From JAYZBC01 sp036339375 (GTDB lineage: Bacteria; Pseudomonadota; Alphaproteobacteria; MPNO01; UBA2964): DNA of 42,982 nt. Below the pieces are notes generated by a model. That model saw nothing but the letters and a program-made list of their open reading frames with translations. It was not told the origin of the DNA and ran no database searches. The stretch is taken from NCBI GenBank assembly GCA_036339375.1, contig JAYZBC010000014.1, forward strand, positions 1 to 42,982, written 5' to 3'. Below, one piece after another: positions 24,217 to 32,683 of this stretch. The position numbers and the translations under genes are program-made. Positions within the stretch are counted from its first letter, which is position 1. Every line of letters starts with the position of its first letter.

Positions 24217-25109
24217 TGCTTTTCAATACAAAAACGGCCAATGAAAAACGCGCAGATTTTCGTGCCGGTTTAAACTCGGGAAAAATACAGCGTTTTCCCG
24301 GTGCCCACGCCCCTTTGGTAGCAATGGAAGTTGAAAGACACGGGTTTGATGGTGTTTATATTTCTGGGGCAGCATTATCTGCTGATTTGGGTTTGCCCGA
24401 TATTGGACTTACAACATTAACAGAGGTGTCTCAGAGAGGCCGACAGATAGCTCGTGTGACTTCGCTTCCAGCGATAATCGATATTGATACAGGATTTGGA
24501 GAGCCCATGAGTGCAGCCCGAACCATACAAGAATTAGAGGAATTAGGCATTGCTGGGTGTCATCTAGAGGATCAGGTAAATCCTAAACGATGCGGGCATC
24601 TCGATAATAAATCGATAGTAAGCCGTGATGAAATGGCTCGAAAGATTATGGCGGCAGCAGACGCAAAACAAGATTCCAACTTTGTATTATTTGCTCGCAC
24701 CGATTCTCGAGCTTCAGAAGGGCTGGATGCGGCTATCGATCGTGCTAAGGCCTATGTCGATGCGGGAGCTGATGCTATTTTTCCAGAAGCTCTGAGGGAT
24801 GAGAAAGAATTTGAACAGTTCCGTAAGGCAATTGAAATTCCAATGATGGCCAATATGACTGAATTTGGGAAGTCCCGTTTAATGTCTGCAAAGGAACTTG
24901 AAAATTTAGGATACAACTTGGTCATTTATCCTACGACAACTCTACGGCTTGCCATGGGTGCCATTCGTGAGGGATTGACGCAGTTAGCTGAAAGTGGGAC
25001 CCAATCGGAACTCGTTGACAAACTGTTAACTCGAAAAGAGCTTTACGAGTTAATACATTATGAGGATTACAATAATTACGATCAGTCCGTATATAATTTT
25101 AAAATATAA
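24216..25109 (+). CDS. prpB: Methylisocitrate lyase
   Basis: A 297-residue isocitrate lyase-superfamily enzyme that cleaves 2-methylisocitrate to pyruvate and succinate. The catalytic loop KRCGHLD places the nucleophilic Cys at residue 126. Also seen are the PrpB-type N-terminus FPGAHAPLVAMEVERHGFDGVYISGAALSA in overlapping form, DIDTGFGEP for Mg binding, HLEDQ and FARTDSRA. The ATG overlaps the prpD stop by one base (TGATG) with AAGGA 8 bases upstream; a TTG one codon earlier is less likely. In contrast, the homologue at 17941-18780 lacks the catalytic Cys loop. Confidence 0.93.
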   Translation: MLFNTKTANEKRADFRAGLNSGKIQRFPGAHAPLVAMEVERHGFDGVYISGAALSADLGLPDIGLTTLTEVSQRGRQIARVTSLPAIIDIDTGFGEPMSAARTIQELEELGIAGCHLEDQVNPKRCGHLDNKSIVSRDEMARKIMAAADAKQDSNFVLFARTDSRASEGLDAAIDRAKAYVDAGADAIFPEALRDEKEFEQFRKAIEIPMMANMTEFGKSRLMSAKELENLGYNLVIYPTTTLRLAMGAIREGLTQLAESGTQSELVDKLLTRKELYELIHYEDYNNYDQSVYNFKI

Positions 25110-25135
25110 ATTTGAGTTTGTCAGAAAGAGCAGTA

Positions 25136-26266
25136 ATGAGCGAAAACACTGAAATTCAAAAAGGACTCGCTGGCGTTGTCGTTGATGTAACCAAAATTTC
25201 AAAAGTTATGCCGGAAACTAATTCTCTGACTTATCGGGGCTACGCGGTACAAGATTTATGTGAGAATTGTTGTTTTGAAGAAGTAGCTTATCTTTTGTGG
25301 TATGGCCAACTTCCCAATAGAAAACAATTAAGAGCCTTTAGAAAAAATGAACGTGGACGCCGCCGCCTTTCAAGAGAACATTTGGAGGTAATCAGGAGAT
25401 TCCCTAAAAAATCACATCCCATGGATACCATTCGTACATCTGTAAGCTATTTAGGGACCAAAGAGATAGCTTGGGGCGGAGAACCGCCTGAAAATGATTT
25501 AGATCGTTCGATGGATCTTTTGGCGAAAATTCCAACCATGATTGCTACCGATTATTGTTATCGCAAGGGAAGGCGTCGCGTGCCTCCAAGGTTGGACCTT
25601 TCATTTTCGGAAAATTTTTTACATATGTGCTTTGGCAAAGTACCCCCAAAGCAGGTTGTTAAAGCGTTTGATGTTTCGCTAATTTTATATGCAGAGCATA
25701 GTTTTAATGCTTCAACTTTCGCCGCACGTGTTGTCACTTCAACAATGTCTGATATCTACAGCGCAACGACAGCCGGAATTGGTGCCCTAAAAGGACCATT
25801 GCACGGCGGTGCTAACGAAGCGGTCATGAATATGCTTCTAGAAATCGGTTCTGTTGAAAAGGCGGAGGATTGGCTTAAGGAGGCATTTATAAAAAAACGT
25901 GTGGTAATGGGTTTCGGACACCGAGTGTATAAATGGGGAGATTCCAGAGTTCCAACAATGAGAAAGTGTCTGGAAGACCTCGCGCGTTGGAAGAATGATA
26001 GGAAATGGTTGGAAATTGAAGACGTCCTTGAAGAAGTGATGCTACGGGAAAAAAAGATACACCCAAACCTCGATTATCCAGCAGGGCCTGCCTATTACAT
26101 GATGGGTTTTGATATCGATATGTTTACGCCAATCTTTGTTATGAGTCGGATTTCAGGTTGGGCTGCTCACTATATAGAACAAAACTCGAATAATCGTCTA
26201 ATTAGACCCTTGTCAACTTATACCGGTGTTAAACAACGAAAAGTTAAAGCTCTTCACAAAAGGTGA
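25136..26266 (+). CDS. prpC: 2-Methylcitrate synthase/citrate synthase
   Basis: A 376-residue citrate synthase-family enzyme. Catalytic residues are His223 (GPLHGGANEAV), His262 (GFGHRVYKWGDSRVP) and Asp313 (NLDYPAGPAYYMMGF), with His188 in AEHSFNAST; the short N-terminus beginning KGLAGVVVD matches methylcitrate synthases. Directly after prpD and prpB, it should condense propionyl-CoA with oxaloacetate. I chose the ATG at 25136 because GAG lies about 6 bases upstream; an in-frame TTG at 25112 just after the prpB stop would add 8 residues. No propionyl-CoA ligase gene or PrpR-type regulator is adjacent. Confidence 0.9.
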   Translation: MSENTEIQKGLAGVVVDVTKISKVMPETNSLTYRGYAVQDLCENCCFEEVAYLLWYGQLPNRKQLRAFRKNERGRRRLSREHLEVIRRFPKKSHPMDTIRTSVSYLGTKEIAWGGEPPENDLDRSMDLLAKIPTMIATDYCYRKGRRRVPPRLDLSFSENFLHMCFGKVPPKQVVKAFDVSLILYAEHSFNASTFAARVVTSTMSDIYSATTAGIGALKGPLHGGANEAVMNMLLEIGSVEKAEDWLKEAFIKKRVVMGFGHRVYKWGDSRVPTMRKCLEDLARWKNDRKWLEIEDVLEEVMLREKKIHPNLDYPAGPAYYMMGFDIDMFTPIFVMSRISGWAAHYIEQNSNNRLIRPLSTYTGVKQRKVKALHKR

Positions 26267-26337
26267 TCGACGAACCCGTTGAATTTGTTACAAGTGTCTT
26301 AATTTAACAACCAATTTGCCGTCACATACACCCAAAT

Positions 26338-27237
26338 CTACTGTTTGTGTTTTTTAAGGAGAGCTTCTCTGTGTACAATGTAAGCGCATGCACAAATGAC
26401 AATTATGGCTCCGGAAAATGCCCATGCATCTGGAATTTCATCGAAAATCAGAAAGCCGATGACTCCTGCTATTATAACGCGGGTGAAATCTAGTGGTGCG
26501 ATTATTGTCATATCACCAGCGGCATAAGCTTGGGTTAGACAATACTGTCCTATAGACCCAAAAAACCCAAGTAATCCAAGCCAAAACCATTCGGTCATGG
26601 TTGGCATTTGAAGAATAAAAAGAGTGGGTAGCCCAAGGATAATCGTTCCATAGAAAAGAAAATAAAAAACAATTCGGTTCGATGGTTCTGTCCGTGTTAG
26701 ATCTTTCATAGTTGTAATTGCGCAACTTGCCAAAATAGCTGCTAACAAAGCCACCAGGGTGGCAGGTTCTATTCCCGACTGTGGTTTTACAACCAAGACA
26801 ACACCGGCAAAACCAATAATGGTAGCGAGTGATCTTTTTAACCTAACACGTTCTCCAAGAAACAGGGCCGCAAGAATTATTGACCAAAGGGGAATAGTAA
26901 AGGTTAGTACTGTTGCATCAGCAAGGAGCAAATGGTGGATTGCGTACATTCCCGCTAATAGAGAAGTCGCTCCAAAAAATGACCTCCAAAAGTGACCAAA
27001 TGGCCTGTCAGTTTTCAGTATACTAAAACCGTTTTTCGTTAACCAAGGAATATAGAAAATAAGGCTCATCAGAAACCGAAACATGCTTACTTCGAGCATG
27101 GGTAGTGTCTGCATGAGATGTTTGGCAACAGCAAACATGCCAGTAAGAATTGTTACGGCTAAAAGCATCCAAAATGCACCTCTTATGTTCGGACTTGAAA
27201 TTTTAATACGTCCGACAAGTGAAAGGTATTTGTGCAA
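26338..27237 (-). CDS. EamA/DMT-family membrane transporter
   Basis: A 299-residue integral membrane protein of the drug/metabolite transporter superfamily with two EamA repeats of about five transmembrane helices each. Hydrophobic segments run almost continuously from residue 20 to 290, with characteristic spots such as ADATVLTFTIPLWSIILAALFLGERV closing the first repeat and APLDFTRVIIAGVIGFLIFDEIPD closing the second. It is convergent with prpC and divergent from the NIPSNAP gene at 27427. It probably exports a metabolite or amino acid; substrate and direction cannot be read from sequence. Confidence 0.88.
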   Translation of the reverse strand: MHKYLSLVGRIKISSPNIRGAFWMLLAVTILTGMFAVAKHLMQTLPMLEVSMFRFLMSLIFYIPWLTKNGFSILKTDRPFGHFWRSFFGATSLLAGMYAIHHLLLADATVLTFTIPLWSIILAALFLGERVRLKRSLATIIGFAGVVLVVKPQSGIEPATLVALLAAILASCAITTMKDLTRTEPSNRIVFYFLFYGTIILGLPTLFILQMPTMTEWFWLGLLGFFGSIGQYCLTQAYAAGDMTIIAPLDFTRVIIAGVIGFLIFDEIPDAWAFSGAIIVICACAYIVHREALLKKHKQ

Positions 27238-27426
27238 GTTTATGCCTCAGAATGGCGAGAGAAGAAAAAAACTAAATTCTAATATTACTTTAAAGCTCGT
27301 AAGTCATAGCGGATGTGTCTGTATAGGGAAACCCTAGTTCCTCAAGCTTTTTTTCTCTATCCCTGAACAGATCCATTTGGTTAAATAGGAGTAGGTAATT
27401 TGTTGATGTTTGGGAGCACAAAGACC

Positions 27427-27741
27427 ATGATTTATGAAGAAAGAATTTACACAATTCTTCCCGGCAAACTTTCCGAATATTTAAAAAATTATGAAGAACT
27501 CGGCCTTCCGGTCCAAAAAAAGGTTCTTGGGGTTCTAATAGGGTTTTGGCATACGGAAATTGGTGGCCTAAATAAGGTGGTTCACATTTGGGGTTATCAA
27601 TCACTGGACGAAAGATTGGAAATGCGGAAAACGTTGGCCCAACACCCTGATTGGCCAGCTTATTTAGACGTGGCTTTGCCCTTAATTGTGGAACAAGAAA
27701 ATCGTCTCCTTTATCCAGCCAATTTTTCACCAAAATATTAA
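27427..27741 (+). CDS. NIPSNAP family protein (copy 2)
   Basis: A 104-residue NIPSNAP protein, homologous over its whole length to the copy at 22219-22533. Shared features are MIxEERIYTxxPGK at the start, VVHIWGYQSLDERLEMRKTLAQHPDW and LPLIVEQEN. The start at 27427 is chosen because it aligns exactly with copy 1; an in-frame TTG at 27400 would add 9 residues. GGGAG lies about 12 bases upstream. It is followed after 122 bases by the FrnE-like gene on the same strand. Confidence 0.85.
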   Translation: MIYEERIYTILPGKLSEYLKNYEELGLPVQKKVLGVLIGFWHTEIGGLNKVVHIWGYQSLDERLEMRKTLAQHPDWPAYLDVALPLIVEQENRLLYPANFSPKY

Positions 27742-27863
27742 AATGGATGTAAATGAAAACCTTAAGGCGCTGAAAACAATTTTCACTAGACTGCTTTTTA
27801 TTGTAATTAAACTGTTTTGTGTAGAGAACTGAGATTATATTTTTTATAAATTGGAGCACGGTA

Positions 27864-28481
27864 ATGGAAAAAACAATTACTTTAGAAGTTTTTACTGACT
27901 ATGTTTGACCCTGGTGTTATCTCAGTACCGTGCGTATTGAAAAACTTCAGAAACATTTTCAAATCGACGTCAATTTAGTTCACTTTCCTTTGCATCCCGA
28001 GACCCCTAAGGAAGGTATACCCATTAAAGAGTTGTATGCCGGCCGCAATTTAGACCCAGAGGAAATGCACAAAAATATGAAAATCCGAATGGATGCAGAA
28101 GGACTGCCTTATGGTAAGCGAACCCATACTTACAACAGTCGGAATGCTCAAGAACTTGGAAAATGGGCTGATACCCAAAGCAATGGTGAAGCGTATCATG
28201 ATGCCCTGTATCGTGCTTATTTTGTTGATGCACGTAACATCAGCGAGATTGATGTCTTGGTGGAAATCGCACAATCAGTTGGTCTTGCAGGTGGTGCAGC
28301 TCTGGAATCCCTACAAAGGCATGATTTTAAAGACGAGGTAGACAAAGATTGGGAAAAATCCAGAAAATTTGGTTTTAATGGAGTACCAACGTTTTTGGCG
28401 GGTGGTTTGAGTGTAGTGGGAGCACAACCCTATGAAACACTTGAATATTTAGTTAAAGAAGCTGGAGGTATTCCCAAATAA
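27864..28481 (+). CDS. DsbA/FrnE-family thiol-disulfide oxidoreductase, probable selenoprotein (UGA codon 15 as Sec)
   Basis: Read through its in-frame TGA (27906-27908), this is a 205-residue DsbA/FrnE-like thioredoxin-fold protein. The ATG at 27864 has GGAG 7 bases upstream and opens with a good beta strand (MEKTITLEVFTDYV). Codon 15 is TGA and is followed by PWCYLS, so the active site reads U-P-W-C where FrnE proteins have C-P-W-C. The helical insert and the cis-Pro motif GVPTF (Pro175) follow intact. Without readthrough, translation could begin only at GTG 27930, which has no ribosome-binding site and would lack the first strand and the active site. TGA is an ordinary stop elsewhere in the window. 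A candidate SECIS hairpin lies at 27923-27939. A nonsense mutation or sequencing error is the main alternative. Confidence 0.8.
27923..27939 (+). promoter_or_regulatory. Candidate bacterial SECIS element
   Basis: CAGTAC at 27923-27928 pairs fully with GTATTG at 27934-27939 (one G-U pair), closing the 5-base loop CGTGC. A further T-A pair extends it at 27922/27940, then a C-A mismatch and another T-A pair. Twenty bases separate the UGA from the loop, and the loop has a G in its second position and a GU. These fit the published general pattern of bacterial SECIS hairpins as I recall it. Function depends on the host SelB, which is not in the window. Confidence 0.55.
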
Positions 28482-28482
28482 A

Positions 28483-29667
28483 TTAAACTGGTTTGCCTTT
28501 GCTTTGACTCCAAGCTTCTTGCATAAAAATATTTGAAGGCTGGTTTTCATCTAAAACCTTCCTTGCGGCTTCAGGCCCAGCTATGGGTAGATTGCTCGCA
28601 TCAAGGACGCCAATTTGTTTAAGAGCAGAGCCTTGGTCCCAGTATAAATGTTCGTGGCATACTTTATCCCCACGAAATTTCACGATGATAACGGTTGCGA
28701 TTTCAACGGTTTTTCCGGTCGGCGCTATACCCGGGAAGTAACGGTCTATTAAAGAATCGTGGACAAACTTTGTATAGTTTTCTAGGACCAAACGGTTTGG
28801 CCCAATTGTGTAGGAAACCCGAATACGGTCACGGCCACCCGAGTTTTGATCAACGAAGTGGTACTTATAAAACCTTTTAAGCATCTCGTAACCTACACCG
28901 CCTGAAAGTGTAGGCACGTGATTTACGTAAGGGTCACCAATCATAGTTTGCATTGTTGCTTCGACATCACGGGTTATAAACTCGTGATAAACATGCTTGG
29001 CAAACAATTCTTCGTAGTCATAGTAGGGACCCAGGACCCTTCTGATTAGTTCCAGTGAACGTGAGTGTGCGAGGTCATCGGTAATTTTGTTATAAGTACC
29101 TCGAAAGGGAATGGAAAAGCCTTTGCCTCCTTCTTCAAAAGCAAAAACACTAGAGCCGTCTTTTCGGTGGATTTGTTCCTTAAGTTTGGCTACCCGAGCC
29201 GCATATTCTGGCTGGTTTTGAGTACCAAATTGAAGGAAAAAGGGACAGGGAACCGTGTCCAGTAGAGCTTCGCTGTTTCCTGAAATTTTTAAATCAAATG
29301 TAACAACCGCTGAAAAATTTGTTAGACTTGCCGCTTTTAATGCGAGCAAAGCCCCATTTCCATAGCCAATTGAGGCAAGATTGCCTTCGGTTTGTGGAAA
29401 GTTCTTCAAAATTTGGCTTGCCTCTTTAATTTCTTCCACTGAAAAATGACAACCTAGAGCAAGGACAGAGTATCCCTCCTCAGCAAATAAGTTGGTACAA
29501 GCCTTAATACCCGCATCGATTTCCTCTTGATCAGCGATAAGGATTATGCCGGGTCCAGTCCCGCTATGATGGACGGCTACAAAAACCTTTCGGTTTCTGC
29601 CGCCGATTTTTATTTCTGTTAAATCTCCAGCAAGTGAATGAGTTTGGTAGGTTTTTTCTTCGGCCAT
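28483..29667 (-). CDS. Dienelactone hydrolase-like domain fused to SnoaL/NTF2-like domain
   Basis: A 394-residue two-domain protein. Residues about 20-215 resemble a dienelactone hydrolase alpha/beta fold (PGIILIADQEEI, LFAEEGYSVLALG, LASIGYGNGALLALKAA, PCPFFLQFGTQNQ). In the nucleophile elbow the residue that should be Cys or Ser is Gly103, so the hydrolase triad is broken. Residues about 225-385 resemble a SnoaL-like polyketide cyclase/NTF2 fold (YHEFITRDVEATMQTMIGDPYVNHVPTLSGGVGYE, HEHLYWDQGSALKQIGVL). The activity, if any, probably lies in the second domain. It ends 2 bases from the convergent FrnE-like gene and starts 3 bases after the alanine dehydrogenase stop. Confidence 0.75.
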   Translation of the reverse strand: MAEEKTYQTHSLAGDLTEIKIGGRNRKVFVAVHHSGTGPGIILIADQEEIDAGIKACTNLFAEEGYSVLALGCHFSVEEIKEASQILKNFPQTEGNLASIGYGNGALLALKAASLTNFSAVVTFDLKISGNSEALLDTVPCPFFLQFGTQNQPEYAARVAKLKEQIHRKDGSSVFAFEEGGKGFSIPFRGTYNKITDDLAHSRSLELIRRVLGPYYDYEELFAKHVYHEFITRDVEATMQTMIGDPYVNHVPTLSGGVGYEMLKRFYKYHFVDQNSGGRDRIRVSYTIGPNRLVLENYTKFVHDSLIDRYFPGIAPTGKTVEIATVIIVKFRGDKVCHEHLYWDQGSALKQIGVLDASNLPIAGPEAARKVLDENQPSNIFMQEAWSQSKGKPV

Positions 29668-29669
29668 AA

Positions 29670-30794
29670 TTAACCCCTTAAATTCAGCACCTCCGATGGC
29701 TTTGTATAATCTCTACCTTGGGCATGTGCGACTGCCTGATAAGTGAGCTTGCCATCACAAACATTTAATCCATTCATTAGATGTGGATCTTTGCGCATGG
29801 CCTCTTTTGTACCAAGCTCCGCTATACTTAAAATAAAAGGAAGTGTTGCATTATTTAGGGCGAATGTAGACGTTCTTGCAACTGCACCTGGCATGTTGGT
29901 CACGCAGTAATGCACAACACCTTCATCGAGAAAATAAGGGTTGGAATGACTTGTCGGTTTACTGGTTTCCACGCACCCACCCTGGTCAATGGCCACATCC
30001 ACAATTACCGAACCCCTTTTCATCGCCTTTACCATGTCACGTGTCAATAGTTTCGGAGCAGTGGATCCCGGTATTAAAACCGCTCCAACGACAAGATCAG
30101 CCTCTTTAACAGCATTTTCAATCGTGTGAGTTGTAGAATGAAGTGTGGAAATGAGGCTTTTAAAATGGAAGTCAAGTTCTGCCATCCTTTTATAGGATTT
30201 ATCTATGATTGTGACATTCGCTCCCATACCACTTGCCACAAAAGCTGCATTGCTGCCAACAACGCCACCACCAATTATGGTCACATTTCCGCGGCTAACT
30301 CCTGGAACGCCTCCGAGCAATACTCCCCTTCCTCCACGCTCAATTTCCAGACCCGCAGCACCTGCTTGCACAGACATTCGGCCAGCAACTTCGCTCATTG
30401 GGGCAAGTAACGGCAAGCCTCCTTGTGGATCAGTTACCGTTTCGTAGGCAATGGCGGTAACACCGCTTTCAATAAGGGCGGTTGTTTGAATTTCATCGGG
30501 AGCGAGATGAAGGTACGTAAATAAAATCTGATTTTCATGGAGCAAAGCAATTTCATTAGATTGGGGTTCCTTTACCTTAATTACCAAATCGGCTTCCATG
30601 AAAATTTCTTCTGCGCTATTGCAAATGTTGGCGCCTACTGAAACATAATCATTATCGTCTATTCCAATTGAATGCCCTGCATTCTTTTGAACTAGAATTT
30701 GATGACCCGATTTTGCCAGTTCGTATACACCCGGTGGTGTCATTCCCACACGGTGCTCATGGTCCTTAATTTCTTTTGGGATACCAATTTTCAT
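29670..30794 (-). CDS. ald: Alanine dehydrogenase
   Basis: A 374-residue NAD-dependent alanine dehydrogenase, interconverting L-alanine and pyruvate plus ammonia. It has the family N-terminus MKIGIPKEIKDHEHRVGMTP, the substrate Lys in VIKVKEP, the catalytic His in YLHLAPD, MSEVAGRMSVQAGA, the NAD-binding GGGVVGSNAAFVASGMGA, and DVAIDQGGCVETSKPT with the active-site Asp. Length is standard. It is transcribed away from the quinone reductase gene across a 69-base gap and is followed after 2 bases by the hydrolase-SnoaL fusion, so those two are probably an operon. Confidence 0.95.
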   Translation of the reverse strand: MKIGIPKEIKDHEHRVGMTPPGVYELAKSGHQILVQKNAGHSIGIDDNDYVSVGANICNSAEEIFMEADLVIKVKEPQSNEIALLHENQILFTYLHLAPDEIQTTALIESGVTAIAYETVTDPQGGLPLLAPMSEVAGRMSVQAGAAGLEIERGGRGVLLGGVPGVSRGNVTIIGGGVVGSNAAFVASGMGANVTIIDKSYKRMAELDFHFKSLISTLHSTTHTIENAVKEADLVVGAVLIPGSTAPKLLTRDMVKAMKRGSVIVDVAIDQGGCVETSKPTSHSNPYFLDEGVVHYCVTNMPGAVARTSTFALNNATLPFILSIAELGTKEAMRKDPHLMNGLNVCDGKLTYQAVAHAQGRDYTKPSEVLNLRG

Positions 30795-30863
30795 TTCTTT
30801 CTGCCCGTTGTATGAATCGATGTAATATAGTTGAAGATAAAAAAATTACCTAGGATTTAAAAT

Positions 30864-31853
30864 ATGCGCGCTTTGATGTTGCGTGAGATTGGAAAACCCG
30901 AAAATCTCCGTTTAGAGGATGTTCTTGACCCTGTGCCCAAACCCACTGAGGTTTTGGTAAAAATGGAAAATGCAGCTGTGAATTTCCCAGATCTCTTAAC
31001 CATTGAAGGAAAATATCAGTTCAGGCCAGAATTGCCTTTTGTTCCGGGCAAAGAAGGTGCTGGTATTGTTTCAGAGATTGGTAGCAAGGTTAAAAAAGTA
31101 AGTGTTGGTGATCGGGTTATGATCCAGGTTGAATTTGGATCGTTCGCCGAAAAAGCAGTGGTGCCCGAACATGAATGTTATTTGGTTCCACCAAAAGTAA
31201 GTATGCAGCAGGCGGCTGCGCTTGGAATAGCCTTTCAGACCGCATATTTTGCTTTAGTAGACCGTGCTTCTGTCCGGCCTGGAGAAAAAGTACTGATCAC
31301 GGGGGCCAGTGGCAGTGTTGGATTAGCGGCAATCCAATTAGCAAAAATTTTCGAATGTGAAGTCATCGCTGGGTTAACAACACCCTCGAAAGCAGAGATT
31401 GTAAGGCAAAATGGGGCCGACCATGTAATTAATTTGTCTGGTAGTAATCCGAAAGAGGAAATTCGAGAGAATTTATTTGAATATACCAAGGGTGAGGGAG
31501 TGGACGTGGTAATTGAAATCGTGGGGGGTGAAGTGTTTTCCGGCAGCCTTCGTTGTCTTAAGTTTCGTGGCCGTTTGGTAGTTGTAGGTTTTACGAGTGG
31601 ATTAATCCCCGAACTCCGCACAAATTATTTGTTGTTAAAAAACATCACGGTTATGGGTTTGGATCGGGGGCAATATAGAGACAGGGAACCCAAATGGATG
31701 CGTAAGGTGCAAGAAAAAATTTTTGAGTATTGTGTGGAGGGAAAGGTTTCCATGCCAATCCAAGCCAATTTTAAAATGAATGAATACATAAAGGCTTTCA
31801 ATCTAATTCGAAATCGAGAAATTAAAGGAAAGGTTTTGTTGGATGTCAGATGA
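30864..31853 (+). CDS. NADPH:quinone oxidoreductase/zinc-independent MDR family enzyme
   Basis: A 329-residue medium-chain dehydrogenase/reductase of the quinone oxidoreductase type. It has the GroES-like N-terminal domain with NFPDLLTIEGKYQFRPELPFVPGKEGAGIV and a Rossmann domain with LITGASGSVGLAAIQLAK. The structural and catalytic zinc Cys residues of alcohol dehydrogenases are absent. Its last codon overlaps the next gene by 4 bases (ATGA), so the reductase and the alpha/beta hydrolase are translationally coupled. It probably reduces a quinone or an enone or enoyl group with NADPH. Confidence 0.87.
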   Translation: MRALMLREIGKPENLRLEDVLDPVPKPTEVLVKMENAAVNFPDLLTIEGKYQFRPELPFVPGKEGAGIVSEIGSKVKKVSVGDRVMIQVEFGSFAEKAVVPEHECYLVPPKVSMQQAAALGIAFQTAYFALVDRASVRPGEKVLITGASGSVGLAAIQLAKIFECEVIAGLTTPSKAEIVRQNGADHVINLSGSNPKEEIRENLFEYTKGEGVDVVIEIVGGEVFSGSLRCLKFRGRLVVVGFTSGLIPELRTNYLLLKNITVMGLDRGQYRDREPKWMRKVQEKIFEYCVEGKVSMPIQANFKMNEYIKAFNLIRNREIKGKVLLDVR

Positions 31854-32671
31854 ATAACCCGTGGGATACTTTGGTATTAAAGGGCCAACCCCGTATCTGT
31901 ATGCATTCAATGGGCAAGGGCCCATTGCTGATCTTTCTTCATGGTATCGGAGGCAACAAAATAAATTGGGATTTACAACTCCCCGTTTTTTCTGAATTTT
32001 TTAAATCTGTTGCGTGGGATGCCCGGGGATATGGGCAATCGGATGATTATGAAGGTGATCTCGATTTCAGCGATTTTAGTCACGACCTTATTAGGGTCCT
32101 TGATTATTTTGGGGAAGAAAAAGCACATTTATGTGGTCTTTCCATGGGGGGACGTATAGCCCAAGATTTTTATGCCCTATATCCAGACCGTGTAAGTTCG
32201 TTAGTGCTATGTGATACTTTTGCAGGGGATGATACAAAAGATACTCGTTCCGGCAGATCCCAATCAATTGAAGAATTTGTAGAAACACGTATCAGGCCCT
32301 TTCTGGATGGGGCCACACCCCGTGAACAGGCTCAAAATCGGGGAGGAAGTTTATTGGCACCCGGGCACTCGGAAGATGCAAGACGACGTTCAATCGAGGC
32401 TTCTGCCCAACTTCACGTAGAAAGTTATATAAAAACAGTTCGTGCGTCTGCAAAATTTACTCGGGTTGATAATCTTAAAAACATTGATGTACCAACTTTG
32501 CTGGTATTTGGTGAATTGGACCCATTAACGCCCCCAACAGTGGGTGAATATATGCAAGAACGTATCCCTGATGCCAAGATGGTGATCATTAAGGATGCCG
32601 GTCATATGACCAATTTGGAAAAGCCCGAGATTTTCAATAAGGCGGTGTTGGAATTTCTTCTGAAACTTTAA
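31850..32671 (+). CDS. Alpha/beta hydrolase (3-oxoadipate enol-lactonase-like)
   Basis: A 273-residue alpha/beta hydrolase with the oxyanion-hole segment FLHGIGGNKINW, nucleophile Ser98 in GLSMGGR, acid Asp224 in FGELDPLTPP and base His252 in DAGHMTNLEKPE. The WDARGYGQS segment and overall length resemble enol-lactonases such as PcaD, but many esterases share these features. It is coupled to the quinone reductase gene by a 4-base overlap and convergent with the VOC gene 12 bases away. A role in ring-cleavage product hydrolysis is possible, given the extradiol-type VOC protein nearby. Confidence 0.87.
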   Translation: MNNPWDTLVLKGQPRICMHSMGKGPLLIFLHGIGGNKINWDLQLPVFSEFFKSVAWDARGYGQSDDYEGDLDFSDFSHDLIRVLDYFGEEKAHLCGLSMGGRIAQDFYALYPDRVSSLVLCDTFAGDDTKDTRSGRSQSIEEFVETRIRPFLDGATPREQAQNRGGSLLAPGHSEDARRRSIEASAQLHVESYIKTVRASAKFTRVDNLKNIDVPTLLVFGELDPLTPPTVGEYMQERIPDAKMVIIKDAGHMTNLEKPEIFNKAVLEFLLKL

Positions 32672-32683
32672 CTTTGAAAACAG

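Noticed and set aside
27290..27859. 189-codon open frame on the minus strand overlapping the NIPSNAP gene
   Set aside because: It is antisense to a well-supported gene. Its last 28 codons lie in the intergenic region and look protein-like, but there is no ribosome-binding site.
27906..27908. TGA read as Trp or another sense codon throughout the genome
   Set aside because: TGA is a clean stop for several intact genes in this window (for example 1297, 24216, 26266, 31853, 40343), some with overlapping downstream starts.
27912..27930. Alternative hairpin UGGUGUU/AGUACCG right after the UGA as the SECIS
   Set aside because: It relies on several G-U pairs, its loop AUCUC has no G, and the loop starts only 10 bases after the UGA, closer than is usual for a bacterial SECIS.
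27930..28481. FrnE-like gene starting at the GTG at 27930
   Set aside because: This start has no ribosome-binding site and gives a protein without the first strand and active-site motif; the ATG at 27864 has GGAG and is in frame through the UGA.
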